A stretch of DNA of 64,000 nucleotides, taken from positions 124,001-188,000 of the forward strand of contig NZ_FSRH01000005.1 of NCBI RefSeq assembly GCF_900141635.1, read 5' to 3'. Of this stretch, positions 43,158 to 53,485 are shown in pieces. A model generated the notes under the pieces. The model had not been told where the DNA came from. It searched no databases and saw nothing but the letters and a program-made list of their open reading frames with translations. Source of the DNA: Peptoclostridium litorale DSM 5388 (GTDB lineage: Bacteria; Bacillota; Clostridia; Peptostreptococcales; Peptostreptococcaceae). Positions within the stretch are counted from its first letter, which is position 1. Each line of letters begins with the position of its first letter. The translations under genes and the position numbers were made by a program.

Positions 43158-45188
43158 ATGAATATAAAAGGAAAGATTTCTTCGGCTATAATTTCAATGA
43201 TACTGGTGTCTGTACTTATAACGGGAATGATTACTTACTTTAAGGCAACGGGTACGATAACAGGCATTACTCAAGAATCAATGGGACAAAACATAGGCAC
43301 CAATATAAGAATAATTCAGTCCATAATAGAAAAGGAAAAGAGAAATGTATCGCTTATGGCAGAGCAAGATGAGATAGCCAGATTGCTCGAAATAAAAAAC
43401 GCAGGCCAGGATTCGGAGGAATTGACGGCATATATAAATGGCAAGCTGTCTGAAATTTCAGATGAAGCTGGCAACCTGGAGCATATATTTGTCGCAGATT
43501 CTTCGAACACAATAGTCGCTGACAGCAATACAGATCTCATGGGTGCCGATCTTAGCGACAGAAACTACGCAAGAAGGGCACTAGAATCAGGGGAAGTAAC
43601 TATAAGTGAGACTTTAAAGTCAAAAGCTACAGGAGCATATATATTGGCATTTGTGGCTCCGGTAAAAAATGGAAATTCGAATGTCATAGGCTTTGTTGGA
43701 ACTGCAGTCTATGCAGAAAGCCTGATAAAATATCTTGCAGATGTCAAAATACTGGACTTTGAATCAAGCTATGCATATCTAGTTGATAAAACTTCGGCTA
43801 TGATATACCATCCAACAAAAGACAAGATAGGCAAGCCTGTTGAAAACAGCATAATAAAAGGAGTTGTAGAAAGGGTTGAATCAGGCGAAAATGTAGGTAC
43901 GGAGTCTGCAGAATATGACTACAAAGGTGAAAGAAAGATTTGCGTGTATAGCGTGATTCCAGAGACGGGATGGACACTCGTTTTGACAGGGAATATGTCA
44001 GAAATAAAGGCCCCTGTTAACAGCATGGGAATGTATGTGGCCATAGTGGGCATTGCAGCTATATTTATATCGCTTGCAATAGGACTTGCAGTGTCAAAAA
44101 AAATATCCAGCCCTATACTCAAAATCACTGAGCTTATTGAAGAAACAGCACAATTGGACCTTGGTTCTGACGATAAATATGAGTATCTTAAAAATAACAA
44201 GGATGAGACCGGAGTAATTGCAAATGCGACATTAAATACAAGGCGGGCGCTGAGAGAGATGGCACAAAGACTAATAACGGTGTCTAAAGAGATATATGTA
44301 AACGCAGAAAAAGCCGACAGGTATTCGGTTGTCATGGAGAAAAATGCTCAAGAAAATTCAGTAACGACCCAGCAGCTTTCAGCGGGAATGGAAGAGACTG
44401 CGGCATCTACAGAGGAGATAACGGCTTCGATAGAAGAAGTGAACTCAAATGTGTCAATAATAGCTGAAAAGACTAGAGACGGCGCGCAGGTTTCAAACCA
44501 GATAATAAAAAGGGCTACAGAACTTAAAGAAGAAGCCATGAAATCCACACAAAACGCCAAGAGCATATATGATGATGTGAAGGGTGAAGTAGAAAATGCC
44601 ATAGAAGAGTCAAGAAGAATATCGCAGATAAACATACTTACAGATACTATTTTGGGTATAACAGCCCAGACAAACCTTTTGGCGCTTAATGCGGCAATAG
44701 AAGCGGCAAGAGCAGGAGAAGCTGGAAAGGGGTTTGCGGTTGTTGCGGATGAGATAAGAAAACTGGCGGAGGAATCTTCAAAGACAGCTGTCGGGATACA
44801 AGACATTGCATCTGGAGTTTATTCTTCTGTTGGAAATATGAAAGACAATTCAGAGGCGCTACTTAAATTTATAGAAGAAAAGGTGCTTGTGGATTATGAA
44901 AAATTTATAGGTGTCAGCGAACAGTACGACAAAGATGCACATACAGTAAATTCGATAATGGCTGAATTTGACAAGGCGGCAGAGCAGCTGGATGTATCTA
45001 TATCGAGCATAGCCATAGCTATAAATGAGGTTGCCGCCACAGTTGGCGAAGGAGCTAGAGGCATTCAGGATATAGCAGAAAAAACAGCTGAAATAGTCGA
45101 AAACAGCATTGGAGTGTCAAAAATAGCGGATGAAAACATTGGAAGCGCAAGGAATCTCCAAAGCCTCGTAGACAGGTTTAAAATATAG
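43158..45188 (+). CDS. Methyl-accepting chemotaxis protein with Cache sensor domain
   Basis: Transmembrane chemoreceptor of 676 residues. Membrane helix 1 is at about 8-28 and an extracellular dCache-like domain spans about 35-285 (with [19 protein letters not shown]). Helix 2 is near 295-318, followed by a HAMP region and a cytoplasmic signalling domain with the conserved tip [26 protein letters not shown] lies 6 bases before ATG 43158. No che genes are nearby. The ligand is unknown, and dCache domains often bind amino acids. Confidence 0.92.
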   Translation: MNIKGKISSAIISMILVSVLITGMITYFKATGTITGITQESMGQNIGTNIRIIQSIIEKEKRNVSLMAEQDEIARLLEIKNAGQDSEELTAYINGKLSEISDEAGNLEHIFVADSSNTIVADSNTDLMGADLSDRNYARRALESGEVTISETLKSKATGAYILAFVAPVKNGNSNVIGFVGTAVYAESLIKYLADVKILDFESSYAYLVDKTSAMIYHPTKDKIGKPVENSIIKGVVERVESGENVGTESAEYDYKGERKICVYSVIPETGWTLVLTGNMSEIKAPVNSMGMYVAIVGIAAIFISLAIGLAVSKKISSPILKITELIEETAQLDLGSDDKYEYLKNNKDETGVIANATLNTRRALREMAQRLITVSKEIYVNAEKADRYSVVMEKNAQENSVTTQQLSAGMEETAASTEEITASIEEVNSNVSIIAEKTRDGAQVSNQIIKRATELKEEAMKSTQNAKSIYDDVKGEVENAIEESRRISQINILTDTILGITAQTNLLALNAAIEAARAGEAGKGFAVVADEIRKLAEESSKTAVGIQDIASGVYSSVGNMKDNSEALLKFIEEKVLVDYEKFIGVSEQYDKDAHTVNSIMAEFDKAAEQLDVSISSIAIAINEVAATVGEGARGIQDIAEKTAEIVENSIGVSKIADENIGSARNLQSLVDRFKI

Positions 45189-45196
45189 TCAATTAT

Positions 45197-45233
45197 AAGC
45201 CCCCAAACAAAATCACTTTTGGGGGCTTTATTT
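45197..45233 (+). terminator. Terminator after first chemoreceptor
   Basis: AAGCCCCCAAA (45197-45207) pairs with TTTGGGGGCTT (45218-45228), then TATTT. Confidence 0.9.
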
Positions 45234-45343
45234 GAGTTTTGGCAAATCAATCTGTGAATATTGTTTTGTATGTAATATAATTGAATATATTAGATATACA
45301 AATTGTTTTATAGGTTGTCGATTATGTAAACGGGGGGATTAAA

Positions 45344-47122
45344 TTGAAAACTAATGAAAAACTGGCACTGCTCAGAAAAAAGATGAAAAAAAAGGGATTG
45401 GATGCGTATATAATTCCAAGTTCGGACCCTCATAAGAGCGAATATGTTACAAAGCGATATGAATCCAGGAAGTGGCTTTCGGGTTTCACGGGTTCAGCAG
45501 GAACGCTTGTCGTAACTGCAGAGGAAAGCGGGCTTTGGACTGACGGAAGATATTACATACAGGCTGAGGAGGAACTTTCAGGAAGCGATATAAAGCTTTT
45601 CAAGATGATGCAGCCGGGAGTTCCTTCGTATACGGATTGGATTTGTAGCAGGCTTGATTCAGGCTCATGCGTAGGGTTTGACAGCGGTGTATTTTCTGTA
45701 GACGAAGTTAAAAGGATGAATAAAAAATTTTCGCCGTCTAAAATTAGAATAAATGGAGAACATGATCTTTTAGATGAGATATGGGAGGATAGGCCGCAGC
45801 TTCCGACAAATGAAATATTTGTGCATGAGTTAAAATATGCAGGCTTGTCGCCAGTTCAAAAGCTGGAAAAGGTAAGAACTAAAATGTCCGAATCAGGGAC
45901 TGACTGCTACATAATGTCATCGCTTCACGACATAGCGTGGCTTTTCAACCTCAGAGGCCATGATGTGAAAAACAATCCTGTATTCATGGCGTATGCAATT
46001 ATAGAAAAAGAAAAGGCTGTATTGTTTGTTGAAAAGAAAAAAATTACTGAAAGCGTTAAAAATCACCTTGATGAAAATGGCGTGGAAGTAAAGGGGTACT
46101 CGAAAATTGAAAAAGCCATAAAAAATATAGATGGGAAGAACACTGTATTTTTTGACCCTAAAAAGGTGAGCTGGAGACTGTATGACATACTTCCGAAAAC
46201 ATGCAAAGCTCTAAATGGGGAAGACATAGTAGAGAATATGAAGGCGGTAAAGAGCGAGAGCGAGATTCGAAACATAAGAAACTGCCAGGTAAGAGATGCG
46301 GTTGCCATGGCGAAATTTTTATATTGGATTGATGCCAATGTAGGAAAAGAGGAAATGAGCGAAATATCGGTGTCTGACAAACTCGAGGAGCTTAGAAGGC
46401 AGCAGGAGCTATTCGTTGGAACAAGCTTTGACACCATATGCGCATACAAAGAGCACGCGGCTAAGATGCACTACAGTGCAAGTGAAAGCAGCCAATACAC
46501 ACTTGCCAAAGAAGGGTTTTTACTTGTGGACTCTGGAGGTCAGTACCTCGACGGTACCACTGATATCACAAGGACAATAGCTCTTGGAAATCTCACAGAT
46601 GAGCAAAAAAGGGACTTCACACTTGTGCTTAAAGGGCATATTGCGCTTGCAAATGTTAAATTCCTGTACGGGGCTACGGGGACAAATATAGACATAATTG
46701 CAAGGCAGCCAATGTGGAAAGAGGGAATAGACTACAAATGCGGTACAGGACACGGGATTGGATATTTCCTGAGTGTTCATGAAGGTCCTCAAAGAATAAG
46801 CCAAATTATGAACAATACAGTGCTTGAAGAGGGCATGCTTTTGACTAACGAGCCGGGCATATACAGGGAAGGGAGCCATGGAATAAGAACCGAAAACACA
46901 CTCCTTGTAAAAAGAGCCCAAAAGACTGAGTTTGGGCAGTTCATGGAATTTGAGACAATATCGTATTGTCCTATAGACATAAGGGCTGTAGAGGCAAACA
47001 TGCTTTCTGAAGATGAGAAAAAATGGCTGAATTCATACCACAAAATGGTTTACGACAATATTGAAGTATACTTAGATGAAGATGAGAAAAAATGGCTTGA
47101 GGACATGACAAGGGAAATATAG
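45344..47122 (+). CDS. pepP: Xaa-Pro aminopeptidase, M24 family
   Basis: Metallopeptidase that removes an N-terminal residue before proline. The 592 residues match the long three-domain type, with two creatinase-like N-terminal domains and a C-terminal pita-bread catalytic domain. Landmarks are SSDPHKSEYV, FTGSAGTLVV, VDSGGQYLDGTTDITR (metal Asp residues), GTGHGIGYFLSVHEGP and EPGIYREGSHGIRTEN. TTG start with a GGGGG site upstream. The enzyme fits a peptide-fermenting lifestyle. Confidence 0.93.
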   Translation: MKTNEKLALLRKKMKKKGLDAYIIPSSDPHKSEYVTKRYESRKWLSGFTGSAGTLVVTAEESGLWTDGRYYIQAEEELSGSDIKLFKMMQPGVPSYTDWICSRLDSGSCVGFDSGVFSVDEVKRMNKKFSPSKIRINGEHDLLDEIWEDRPQLPTNEIFVHELKYAGLSPVQKLEKVRTKMSESGTDCYIMSSLHDIAWLFNLRGHDVKNNPVFMAYAIIEKEKAVLFVEKKKITESVKNHLDENGVEVKGYSKIEKAIKNIDGKNTVFFDPKKVSWRLYDILPKTCKALNGEDIVENMKAVKSESEIRNIRNCQVRDAVAMAKFLYWIDANVGKEEMSEISVSDKLEELRRQQELFVGTSFDTICAYKEHAAKMHYSASESSQYTLAKEGFLLVDSGGQYLDGTTDITRTIALGNLTDEQKRDFTLVLKGHIALANVKFLYGATGTNIDIIARQPMWKEGIDYKCGTGHGIGYFLSVHEGPQRISQIMNNTVLEEGMLLTNEPGIYREGSHGIRTENTLLVKRAQKTEFGQFMEFETISYCPIDIRAVEANMLSEDEKKWLNSYHKMVYDNIEVYLDEDEKKWLEDMTREI

Positions 47123-47203
47123 CATCGATGATTTTAAGTTTAAGAATTTATTCAAAGTGGAATATGGAATGATCATGTGTATTTAATATTCTACAAAACT
47201 GAG

Positions 47204-47242
47204 AAAAGGAAGGCGCTATTGTAAATTCAAGCCTTCCTTTTT
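47204..47242. terminator. Bidirectional terminator between pepP and comFB
   Basis: AAAAGGAAGGC (47204-47214) pairs with GCCTTCCTTTT (47231-47241). A-rich and T-rich flanks serve both convergent genes. Confidence 0.85.
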
Positions 47243-47254
47243 CTGTGTTTGATT

Positions 47255-47524
47255 TTATTCTTCATCATGTTTTGGATTGGAACTTACTATTGTGACAGCA
47301 GTGGTGAGCTCCTTCAATACATCGGCTTCAAACTGTTTTGAAAGAGACTTTACCTTATTGAACGCCTCGCCCCGTTTAGTGCGTACATATAAAGGTTGCA
47401 TGTGGTTGAGCGCTAAAGCTTTCACGTCATCCATACAATTTTGACATGTGCAGATATTAGGGTGGTGTATGAGGACTTTTGGCAGTAGAATGTCAACCAC
47501 TATTTCCATGTAATTCTTAATCAT
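47255..47524 (-). CDS. comFB: ComFB-like late competence protein
   Basis: An 89-residue protein with the ComFB family pattern: NYMEIVVDILLPKVL, then CTCQNCMDDVKALALNHMQPLYV (shortened core CTCQNC), and a C-terminal AVTIVSSNPKHDEE. The Cys cluster may bind zinc. GAGGAG lies 7 bases before the ATG on the minus strand. It stands alone, with no comFA or comFC nearby. In Bacillus ComFB is not essential for DNA uptake, and recent work in other bacteria ties ComFB domains to cyclic dinucleotide sensing. Confidence 0.85.
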   Translation of the reverse strand: MIKNYMEIVVDILLPKVLIHHPNICTCQNCMDDVKALALNHMQPLYVRTKRGEAFNKVKSLSKQFEADVLKELTTAVTIVSSNPKHDEE

Positions 47525-47695
47525 AAAGAATCTCCTCGTCTCAAAGTAGCATTGGTTAAATTATACACATTCATGTAAAAAATGTAAAATAAATTTATAT
47601 TATGACTTAAACTTATTATAAGGCATAGAATTGCAAGGTTAAAGTTTTTGATTATGTAGCTAGAAGTTGCATTTATAAAAATGATGGAGATTTAA

Positions 47696-47827
47696 TTCGA
47701 TTATGGAAGTGGAGCACATGGTGGAAACGGGAGCGATAATGATAAAAAAATAACTAACATTGCCAGTGACCATAATCTGATTGAATATGCCACACAAGAC
47801 AAAATAATACATTGTAAAACAAAGTAA
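47696..47827 (+). other. Open stretch without a start, possible gene remnant
   Basis: A 43-codon frame directly after a stop reads FDYGSGAHGGNGSDND..., then a Lys-rich end, with no start codon or ribosome site. The region 47525-48086 is otherwise AT-rich. It may be a decayed gene tail or chance. Confidence 0.2.
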
Positions 47828-47954
47828 AATGCAAAGTGTTTTAAAATGACAAAAAGATATTCTAAAGTGTATTTGAAATAAAAAAAGTGTATAATAATAC
47901 TATGGATTAATTTTGGATAATTAAAAATATTTATTGTAATAGGAGTTTTTTCAA

Positions 47955-48020
47955 TTGGGAATTATATTATTGGATTTAAAAACCTATCGGAAGGAGGACT
48001 TGGGCATTATTTTTGTTTAA
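47955..48020 (+). CDS. Possible 21-residue leader peptide before chemoreceptor 2
   Basis: A TTG-started frame (MGIILLDLKTYRKEDLGIIFV) has AGGAG 9 bases upstream and ends 66 bases before the next gene. The SD string GAAGGAGGACT occurs inside it at about 47990 and again before the chemoreceptor start. Translation is not established. Confidence 0.2.
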   Translation: MGIILLDLKTYRKEDLGIIFV

Positions 48021-48086
48021 ATGCTATTATATGTGGGTTAAAATAATGACATGAAAATTATTTGTAGTAGGTGAAGGAGGACTAGC

Positions 48087-50105
48087 ATGGGCAGGGGTAG
48101 TAAATTTAAAATGAGTGGAATAAGGGCAAAGCTTATAGCATATGTGCTTTTATCAATAATAATTCCGCTTGGGATATATGGATATTTTTCATATAACAAG
48201 GCATATGAATTGCTTGAAGACAAGCTCATAATCACAAGTCAGCAGACAATAAGCGAGACTGAAAAGCAGATAGACATGCTCGTAAACGATATGAAATATC
48301 AGCTTATGGCTTTGGCTGAAAACTCTGACATGAAAAATGTATACACTACAAAGGACCCTCTGATGGAGCTGGGTGCCAGAAATATTCTGGATGTAACAGA
48401 ACGTCAAAATCCGAATATACTGGGTCTTTACATAGGTTTTATAGACGGACAGACATACCTTTACCCGGGGCCGGTTCCGGAAGGGTACGACCCTAGGACT
48501 AGGCAGTGGTACAAGGATGCAAATTCGTCGCCTCAGGAAGTTGTGGTTAGTGAGCCTTATGTGGATGCATTTACTGGAAAGATGGTAATAACCGTTTCGA
48601 AGACGGTATATGACGATGCAGGAGATTTTGTAGGCGTTGTGGCGGCAGATGTGGACCTTTCTGACATATCTGAAAGGCTCGGTAAAACCAAGATAGGAAG
48701 GAATGGCTATGCTTATCTTATCTCGGCCGAGGGAATCACAGTTGCCCATAGAGATGCTGAGCTGATAGGAACAGAGGAGCTTACAAAGCTTAGTTTCTGG
48801 GAAAATGCAAAGGCAAATGAATCTGGATTTGACAGATATGAATACAATGGCAAAGAAAAACTCGTTGCATATGCTACAAATAAGCAGACTGGATGGAAGA
48901 TATTTGCGGCAATGGAAGAGCTGGAGCTTCTAGAGGATACAAATGTAATAAAGAACTTTGCGCTTATAGCTCTTTTAATAGGAGCGATAGCTGCTGTTGT
49001 AATATCGCTTACTGTTGCTAACAGTGTTGCAAAGCCTCTAGCAGCAGGAGTTGGGTATCTTAAGAATATGGCAGTTGGAGACTTCACGACTGAAATATCT
49101 AATGAGCATATATCGAGGAAGGATGAGATAGGAGAGATAACTAGGGCTATAAGCAGCCTTCAGGAGGATCTTAAGCTTCTCATAGGAAATATAAAGGGTT
49201 CTACAAGTACAGTTGGAGAATCTGCTACGACGCTTTCTGACATATCGCTACAGTCTACGCAGTCTGCGGAGGAAGTTGCAAAGACCATTGAGGAGATAGC
49301 AAAAGGAGCGGAAGAAGAGGCATCATATACAGAAAAAGGTGCGGTTCAGATGAATGAGATGTCGATTGCAATAGAAGGAGTTTCAGGAAAGACATCTGAA
49401 ATGGGAGGAATTTCACAGGCAACTGGGGGCATGGCTAAAAAAGGTATAGACATAGTCAAAGACCTCATAGAAAAAAATGAGCAGAATATAACTGCAACCC
49501 ATGAAGTCGACAAGATAGTAAACAAGGTTGCAAACGACATAGCCGGAATAGGCGGAATACTGGAGACTATAGTTTCGATAGCGGAGCAGACTAACCTTCT
49601 GGCTCTCAATGCGAATATAGAGGCTGCAAGAGCAGGCGAGCAGGGCAGGGGATTTGCGGTGGTAGCTGAGGAGGTCAGGAAACTTTCTGAAGAGTCCTCA
49701 AAATCTGCTGAAGAGATAAGAGGGATAATAACTCAGATACAAAATGGTACTGAAGAGGCTATAAAGGCCATGAAAATTTCGGACGAAGCAGTAAAAGAAC
49801 AGAGCATTACAGTTGAACACACAAACGAGGTGTTTTCTGGAATATCGGATTCTATAGAAAAGCTTGTAGACCACATAAAGGAAATTGAATCCGACATGGT
49901 AAATATGACAAGGCAAAAAGAGCAACTTGAAGAAGTCATACACAACGTGGCTTCGGCAGCTGAGGAATCATCTGCAGCGGCAGAAGAGGTGTCGGCTGCT
50001 ACAGAGGAGCAGCTTGCATCGATGCAGGAACTTTCAAGCAGTGCGCAGGGGCTGGAAACACTGGCTCACAAGCTTGGAGAGCAGGTGGGAAGATTTAAAA
50101 TATAA
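48087..50105 (+). CDS. Methyl-accepting chemotaxis protein with dCache domain
   Basis: Second chemoreceptor, of 672 residues. Helix 1 is at about 13-33. A dCache_1 domain spans about 40-285 and includes RTRQWYKDA-type ([12 protein letters not shown]) and [20 protein letters not shown] motifs usual in amino-acid sensors. Helix 2 is near 290-312 and HAMP about 313-370. The signalling tip is [20 protein letters not shown], with Asn in place of the common Ala. A Ser/Ala/Glu-rich C-terminus contains likely methylation sites ([19 protein letters not shown]). GGAGG lies 6 bases before the ATG. Only distantly like the receptor at 43158. Confidence 0.93.
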   Translation: MGRGSKFKMSGIRAKLIAYVLLSIIIPLGIYGYFSYNKAYELLEDKLIITSQQTISETEKQIDMLVNDMKYQLMALAENSDMKNVYTTKDPLMELGARNILDVTERQNPNILGLYIGFIDGQTYLYPGPVPEGYDPRTRQWYKDANSSPQEVVVSEPYVDAFTGKMVITVSKTVYDDAGDFVGVVAADVDLSDISERLGKTKIGRNGYAYLISAEGITVAHRDAELIGTEELTKLSFWENAKANESGFDRYEYNGKEKLVAYATNKQTGWKIFAAMEELELLEDTNVIKNFALIALLIGAIAAVVISLTVANSVAKPLAAGVGYLKNMAVGDFTTEISNEHISRKDEIGEITRAISSLQEDLKLLIGNIKGSTSTVGESATTLSDISLQSTQSAEEVAKTIEEIAKGAEEEASYTEKGAVQMNEMSIAIEGVSGKTSEMGGISQATGGMAKKGIDIVKDLIEKNEQNITATHEVDKIVNKVANDIAGIGGILETIVSIAEQTNLLALNANIEAARAGEQGRGFAVVAEEVRKLSEESSKSAEEIRGIITQIQNGTEEAIKAMKISDEAVKEQSITVEHTNEVFSGISDSIEKLVDHIKEIESDMVNMTRQKEQLEEVIHNVASAAEESSAAAEEVSAATEEQLASMQELSSSAQGLETLAHKLGEQVGRFKI

Positions 50106-50109
50106 TAGC

Positions 50110-50157
50110 ATGCATAAAAAATATCCGGCTGAATTCAGCCGGATATTTTTTATGCAT
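50110..50157. terminator. 48-base perfect palindromic terminator
   Basis: A complete palindrome centred on GAATTC (50131-50136) with outer arms ATCCGG and A/T runs, 4 bases after the stop. T-rich ends on both strands. Confidence 0.9.
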
Positions 50158-50340
50158 TTTAACACTTGAACATTTTGAATTAGAGTTTTGTTGGACGGAA
50201 GCAATGGTATACGAATATCTACTGGGCAATAATAAAGGTATAGATAAATTTTATAAGCACATATTCTAGTATTAAAAATACAAATTTTACAAAAAAAATG
50301 TTTGGATATAAAATTAGTGATATAGAGTTCAACAAGATAA

Positions 50341-50493
50341 TGAATAAAAAATGAATTTCATATGGACAGTGTTGACGTTGTAAGACTTGGCTAAAGGGCT
50401 ATTGGCTTAGAGTCGGTTTTGTAAGGGTTTTTTTATGCGATTGCATTTGGACTTGCAATGGGATTTTCAACGCCTGCAGACAAGCTTATATGA
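50341..50493 (+). pseudogene. Possible decayed membrane-protein remnant
   Basis: One frame reads MDSVDVVRLG, stop, RAIGLESVL, stop, then GFFYAIAFGLAMGFSTPADK and a final stop at 50491-50493. The protein-like, hydrophobic stretch is broken by two TAA codons. The rest of 50158-50522 has no gene. It may be chance, and no family is assigned. Confidence 0.2.
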
Positions 50494-50522
50494 AGATTTT
50501 AACAATATGATGGGGTGAGCAA

Positions 50523-51677
50523 ATGGTGAAAAGTCTACCAGAAATATTCGATGGCTTCAGCGATGCCAGAAAAGAAGGATTTTTGAAAGTTAAAGAGCTT
50601 AAGGAAAGCGGTAAAAACGTAGTGGGAATATTTTGCACGTACACGCCAAAAGAGCTTATAATTGCGGCTGATGCAATAGCTGTTGGGCTTTGCGGAACAA
50701 GCGAGGACCCCATCCCGGCTGCTGAAAAAGAGCTTCCAAGAAACCTTTGTCCGCTTATAAAGTCAAGCTACGGGTTTGCACTTACAGACCAATGTCCATA
50801 CACTTATTTTTCAGACCTTTTGGTGGGAGAGACCACGTGCGACGGCAAGAAGAAGATGTATGAGCTTTTGGGTGATATGAAGCCTATGCACATAATGCAG
50901 CTTCCGCAAAACTACAATGACAAAGAGTCTTTTGACATGTGGGAGAGCGAAATTATGAAGCTTAAAGAGAGAATGGAAGAGCAATTCGGCGTTAAGATAA
51001 CTGACGAGAAGATAAGAGCTGCCATAAGACTTGTAAATGAAGAGAGAAAGGTAACTAAGGAATTTTATGAACTGTCGCTGCTGAACCCTCCTCCACTGAA
51101 GGGGCTTGACATGCAAAAAACGCTCGAGGGAATAAAATTCAAGTTTGAAAGGACTCAGATAATAGACGAGCTTAAAGCGCTTACCAAGAAGGTAAAGTCG
51201 GAATATGAGGCGGGGCACAGGCCTGTACCTGAAGACGCACCGAGGATACTTGTAACTGGATGTCCTCTAGGCGGGGTTGCAGACAAGGTCATCAAGGCCG
51301 TAGAAGACAGCGGCGGCGTAGTGGTATGCTATGAAAACTGCGGGGGTGTAAAGTCTAATGAAAGGCTTGTGGACGAGAGCAAAGACCCTTATGAGGCTAT
51401 TGCTGAAAAGTATATTTCAATACCTTGCTCGGTAATGTCTCCTAATGACGACAGAATGGAACTTCTTTCTGAAATGGTTGAAAAATACAATATAGACGGA
51501 GTTGTTGAGATAATACTTCAGGCGTGCCATACGTATAATGTTGAGACTATAGAGGTTAAAAAGCGTGTGAACGGAAAGCATGGGCTTCCATACCTTTGCC
51601 TTGAGACTGACTACTCAAAATCCGATACTGGGCAGATACTTACGCGTATAGGTGCTTTCATTGAAATGATGGGATAA
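50523..51677 (+). CDS. 2-hydroxyacyl-CoA dehydratase/double-cubane cluster family protein
   Basis: 384-residue iron-sulfur protein of the HgdB/BcrB/FldB superfamily. It has many well-placed Cys: GIFCTYTPKEL, VGLCGTSEDP, NLCPLIKSSYGF, TDQCPYTYFSD, ETTCDGKKKM, VTGCPLGG and ENCGGVKS. The N-terminus and the TTCDGKKKMYE string look like stand-alone double-cubane proteins rather than a dehydratase subunit. A matching ATP-dependent activator/reductase gene is expected next to such proteins but is absent here. GGGGTGA lies before the ATG. Function is inferred only at superfamily level, as low-potential reduction of an unknown small substrate. Confidence 0.85.
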   Translation: MVKSLPEIFDGFSDARKEGFLKVKELKESGKNVVGIFCTYTPKELIIAADAIAVGLCGTSEDPIPAAEKELPRNLCPLIKSSYGFALTDQCPYTYFSDLLVGETTCDGKKKMYELLGDMKPMHIMQLPQNYNDKESFDMWESEIMKLKERMEEQFGVKITDEKIRAAIRLVNEERKVTKEFYELSLLNPPPLKGLDMQKTLEGIKFKFERTQIIDELKALTKKVKSEYEAGHRPVPEDAPRILVTGCPLGGVADKVIKAVEDSGGVVVCYENCGGVKSNERLVDESKDPYEAIAEKYISIPCSVMSPNDDRMELLSEMVEKYNIDGVVEIILQACHTYNVETIEVKKRVNGKHGLPYLCLETDYSKSDTGQILTRIGAFIEMMG

Positions 51678-51700
51678 TACAAAGCTCTTTTTACATTATA

Positions 51701-51738
51701 AAAACAGGCATTCAAACCTTTGTTTGAATGCCTGTTTT
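51701..51738. terminator. Bidirectional terminator
   Basis: A 17-base-pair perfect stem (51701-51717 with 51722-51738), four-base loop, AAAA and TTTT flanks, between convergent genes. Confidence 0.92.
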
Positions 51739-51741
51739 AGA

Positions 51742-53181
51742 TTAAGGTGCTATACTCTCCCCGTTTCCGTCTATAAGGGATGGGATTGTCTTTATACTGC
51801 TTCTATCTATTTCGGGAAAATCGACAGGAATGTCGAAGTCGTAATACTCGAATCTTCCGGCTGAATTTGAGGTGGAGATTATATCCCCCAATCTGATATT
51901 TGTGTTTTGGACTATGTCCATGAATCTGTAGTCGAGCGTTTCCTTGTCTATATAGAATTTGTATTTTACAGCTGCACTCATGTTTGAAACCATTGAAGAA
52001 AGCATGGATTTTAACTGGTCTATATCATCTTCAGACACAGAGCTATCATCGGATGCATTTCTAATTCCTGTGTCATAGTATTCAAGTGTTTTGTTTACAA
52101 ATTCCCTCAAAATTAAATTGAAAGCATCGCTGTCTAAAGAGACATCTATTGAGTAGTACTCCCTTCCATTTATTTTAGTGTCATCGGCAAACCTGGAATA
52201 CATTCCAAATAGTTTCATCTGATCTCGTGTAAGCGCCTGGCTTCCTACTGAATGCCCACCTGTCATGCTCTGCAGATCCTTTACCAGTGGGTTTATGTCC
52301 ATTGAAATCCAAAAATCCTCTCCAGGCATTTTCATAAGATATTCCTCTTCGTCAAAATACACTTCGCATGACTGCGTTGTCATTCCTTCAAGTTTTTTCT
52401 CCTGCTCCTGCGAAAGAGGAGTTATTGTAGTTGTAGATTTAGAATATATCCTTTGGGGTTTTTCAAATATTCCCTCCTGAATGAGTTCCATTTTAAGGTT
52501 TTCGGTTTCTGTGATTGAAATGTCATCTGCAGAAGGAACTGTTGTGATTGTGTCTATATCCATTGAACCTTTGAATTTGTAAGTGTTGTAGCTGGAGAGC
52601 TTTTCTGAGCTTTTTTCAAGCATGAGAGCTGCAGAATAGCCTTCTTTTGAAAGGTTTGAGTCGAAATAAGACTTGCAATCCAAATAAATTTCATCTGAAT
52701 ATTCACTGGTGATTAGTGAATTGGGCATGAGCTTTTCGCCGGCTTGAATAAGCCCGTTTTCAACAAGATATGCCACAGAATGAATCGCCCAGGGAGATAT
52801 TTGATCCTTGTCTTCAAAATCCAGCAGTGAATGGATTTTATCTTCATCCATTTGAAGCGCAAATGATTCCTCGTCCATTGCACGAACCAGCATTACAAGA
52901 GCCTGCTCTTTGGTTATATAGTCATCGGGACGGAAACTCTCTCCATAGCCCTGTGCTATCCCATACTTGTTTGCAGCTGCTATATACATAATATCGTTTA
53001 AATTGGAAATATCATTGAAGCCCACAGGATAAGAGCTGTCGGGGATTTCAAAATTACTCATTTGAAGAATTTTCTTTGTAAAGTCAACCCTTTTTATAAA
53101 CCCGTCTTGAGCAAATGAAACTGGAATAAGCATACAGAATGAAAAAATAAATGCTGCAAATTTGTAGAGCGTACTTTTCAA
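51742..53181 (-). CDS. Exported SLH-domain protein
   Basis: 479 residues. A signal peptide (Lys start, hydrophobic core, PVSFA-QDG cleavage region) is followed by S-layer homology repeats to about residue 165 (FNDISNLNDIMYIAAANKYG, GYGESFRPDDYITKEQALVM, ISPWAIHSVAYLVENGLI). The C-terminal 300 residues are an acidic, beta-rich region like clostridial lipoprotein-type DUF domains (YKFKGSMDIDTITTV). It should sit on the cell surface, held to secondary wall polymer. TTG 53181 has AAGGTGGTG 6 bases upstream. The longer GTG start at 53193 lies within that site. Function unknown. Confidence 0.82.
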   Translation of the reverse strand: MKSTLYKFAAFIFSFCMLIPVSFAQDGFIKRVDFTKKILQMSNFEIPDSSYPVGFNDISNLNDIMYIAAANKYGIAQGYGESFRPDDYITKEQALVMLVRAMDEESFALQMDEDKIHSLLDFEDKDQISPWAIHSVAYLVENGLIQAGEKLMPNSLITSEYSDEIYLDCKSYFDSNLSKEGYSAALMLEKSSEKLSSYNTYKFKGSMDIDTITTVPSADDISITETENLKMELIQEGIFEKPQRIYSKSTTTITPLSQEQEKKLEGMTTQSCEVYFDEEEYLMKMPGEDFWISMDINPLVKDLQSMTGGHSVGSQALTRDQMKLFGMYSRFADDTKINGREYYSIDVSLDSDAFNLILREFVNKTLEYYDTGIRNASDDSSVSEDDIDQLKSMLSSMVSNMSAAVKYKFYIDKETLDYRFMDIVQNTNIRLGDIISTSNSAGRFEYYDFDIPVDFPEIDRSSIKTIPSLIDGNGESIAP

Positions 53182-53485
53182 AATAAACACCACCTTTTGC
53201 GATAATCGACTTTAAAATTTTATTTTATATTTACCCAATGGAATGGAAATTAAGATTTATTCTGAATGATAAGGCGGTAAAAGTCTAAAATAAGATATTT
53301 CTAAACGCGAAAACTTCAAGAATACTCAACGCTGAAATGTTTTTTGAAGTTTTGCGAATGAAAAATTTGAAGTTTTTTTCAAAAAAACGTTTTCACTATT
53401 CAGGAATGGGAAGAAATAATGTATAATAAACATACCGGAACTAACTGTAGACATTGAAAATGAGCCTTCGAGGGGAGCGGTGGAT

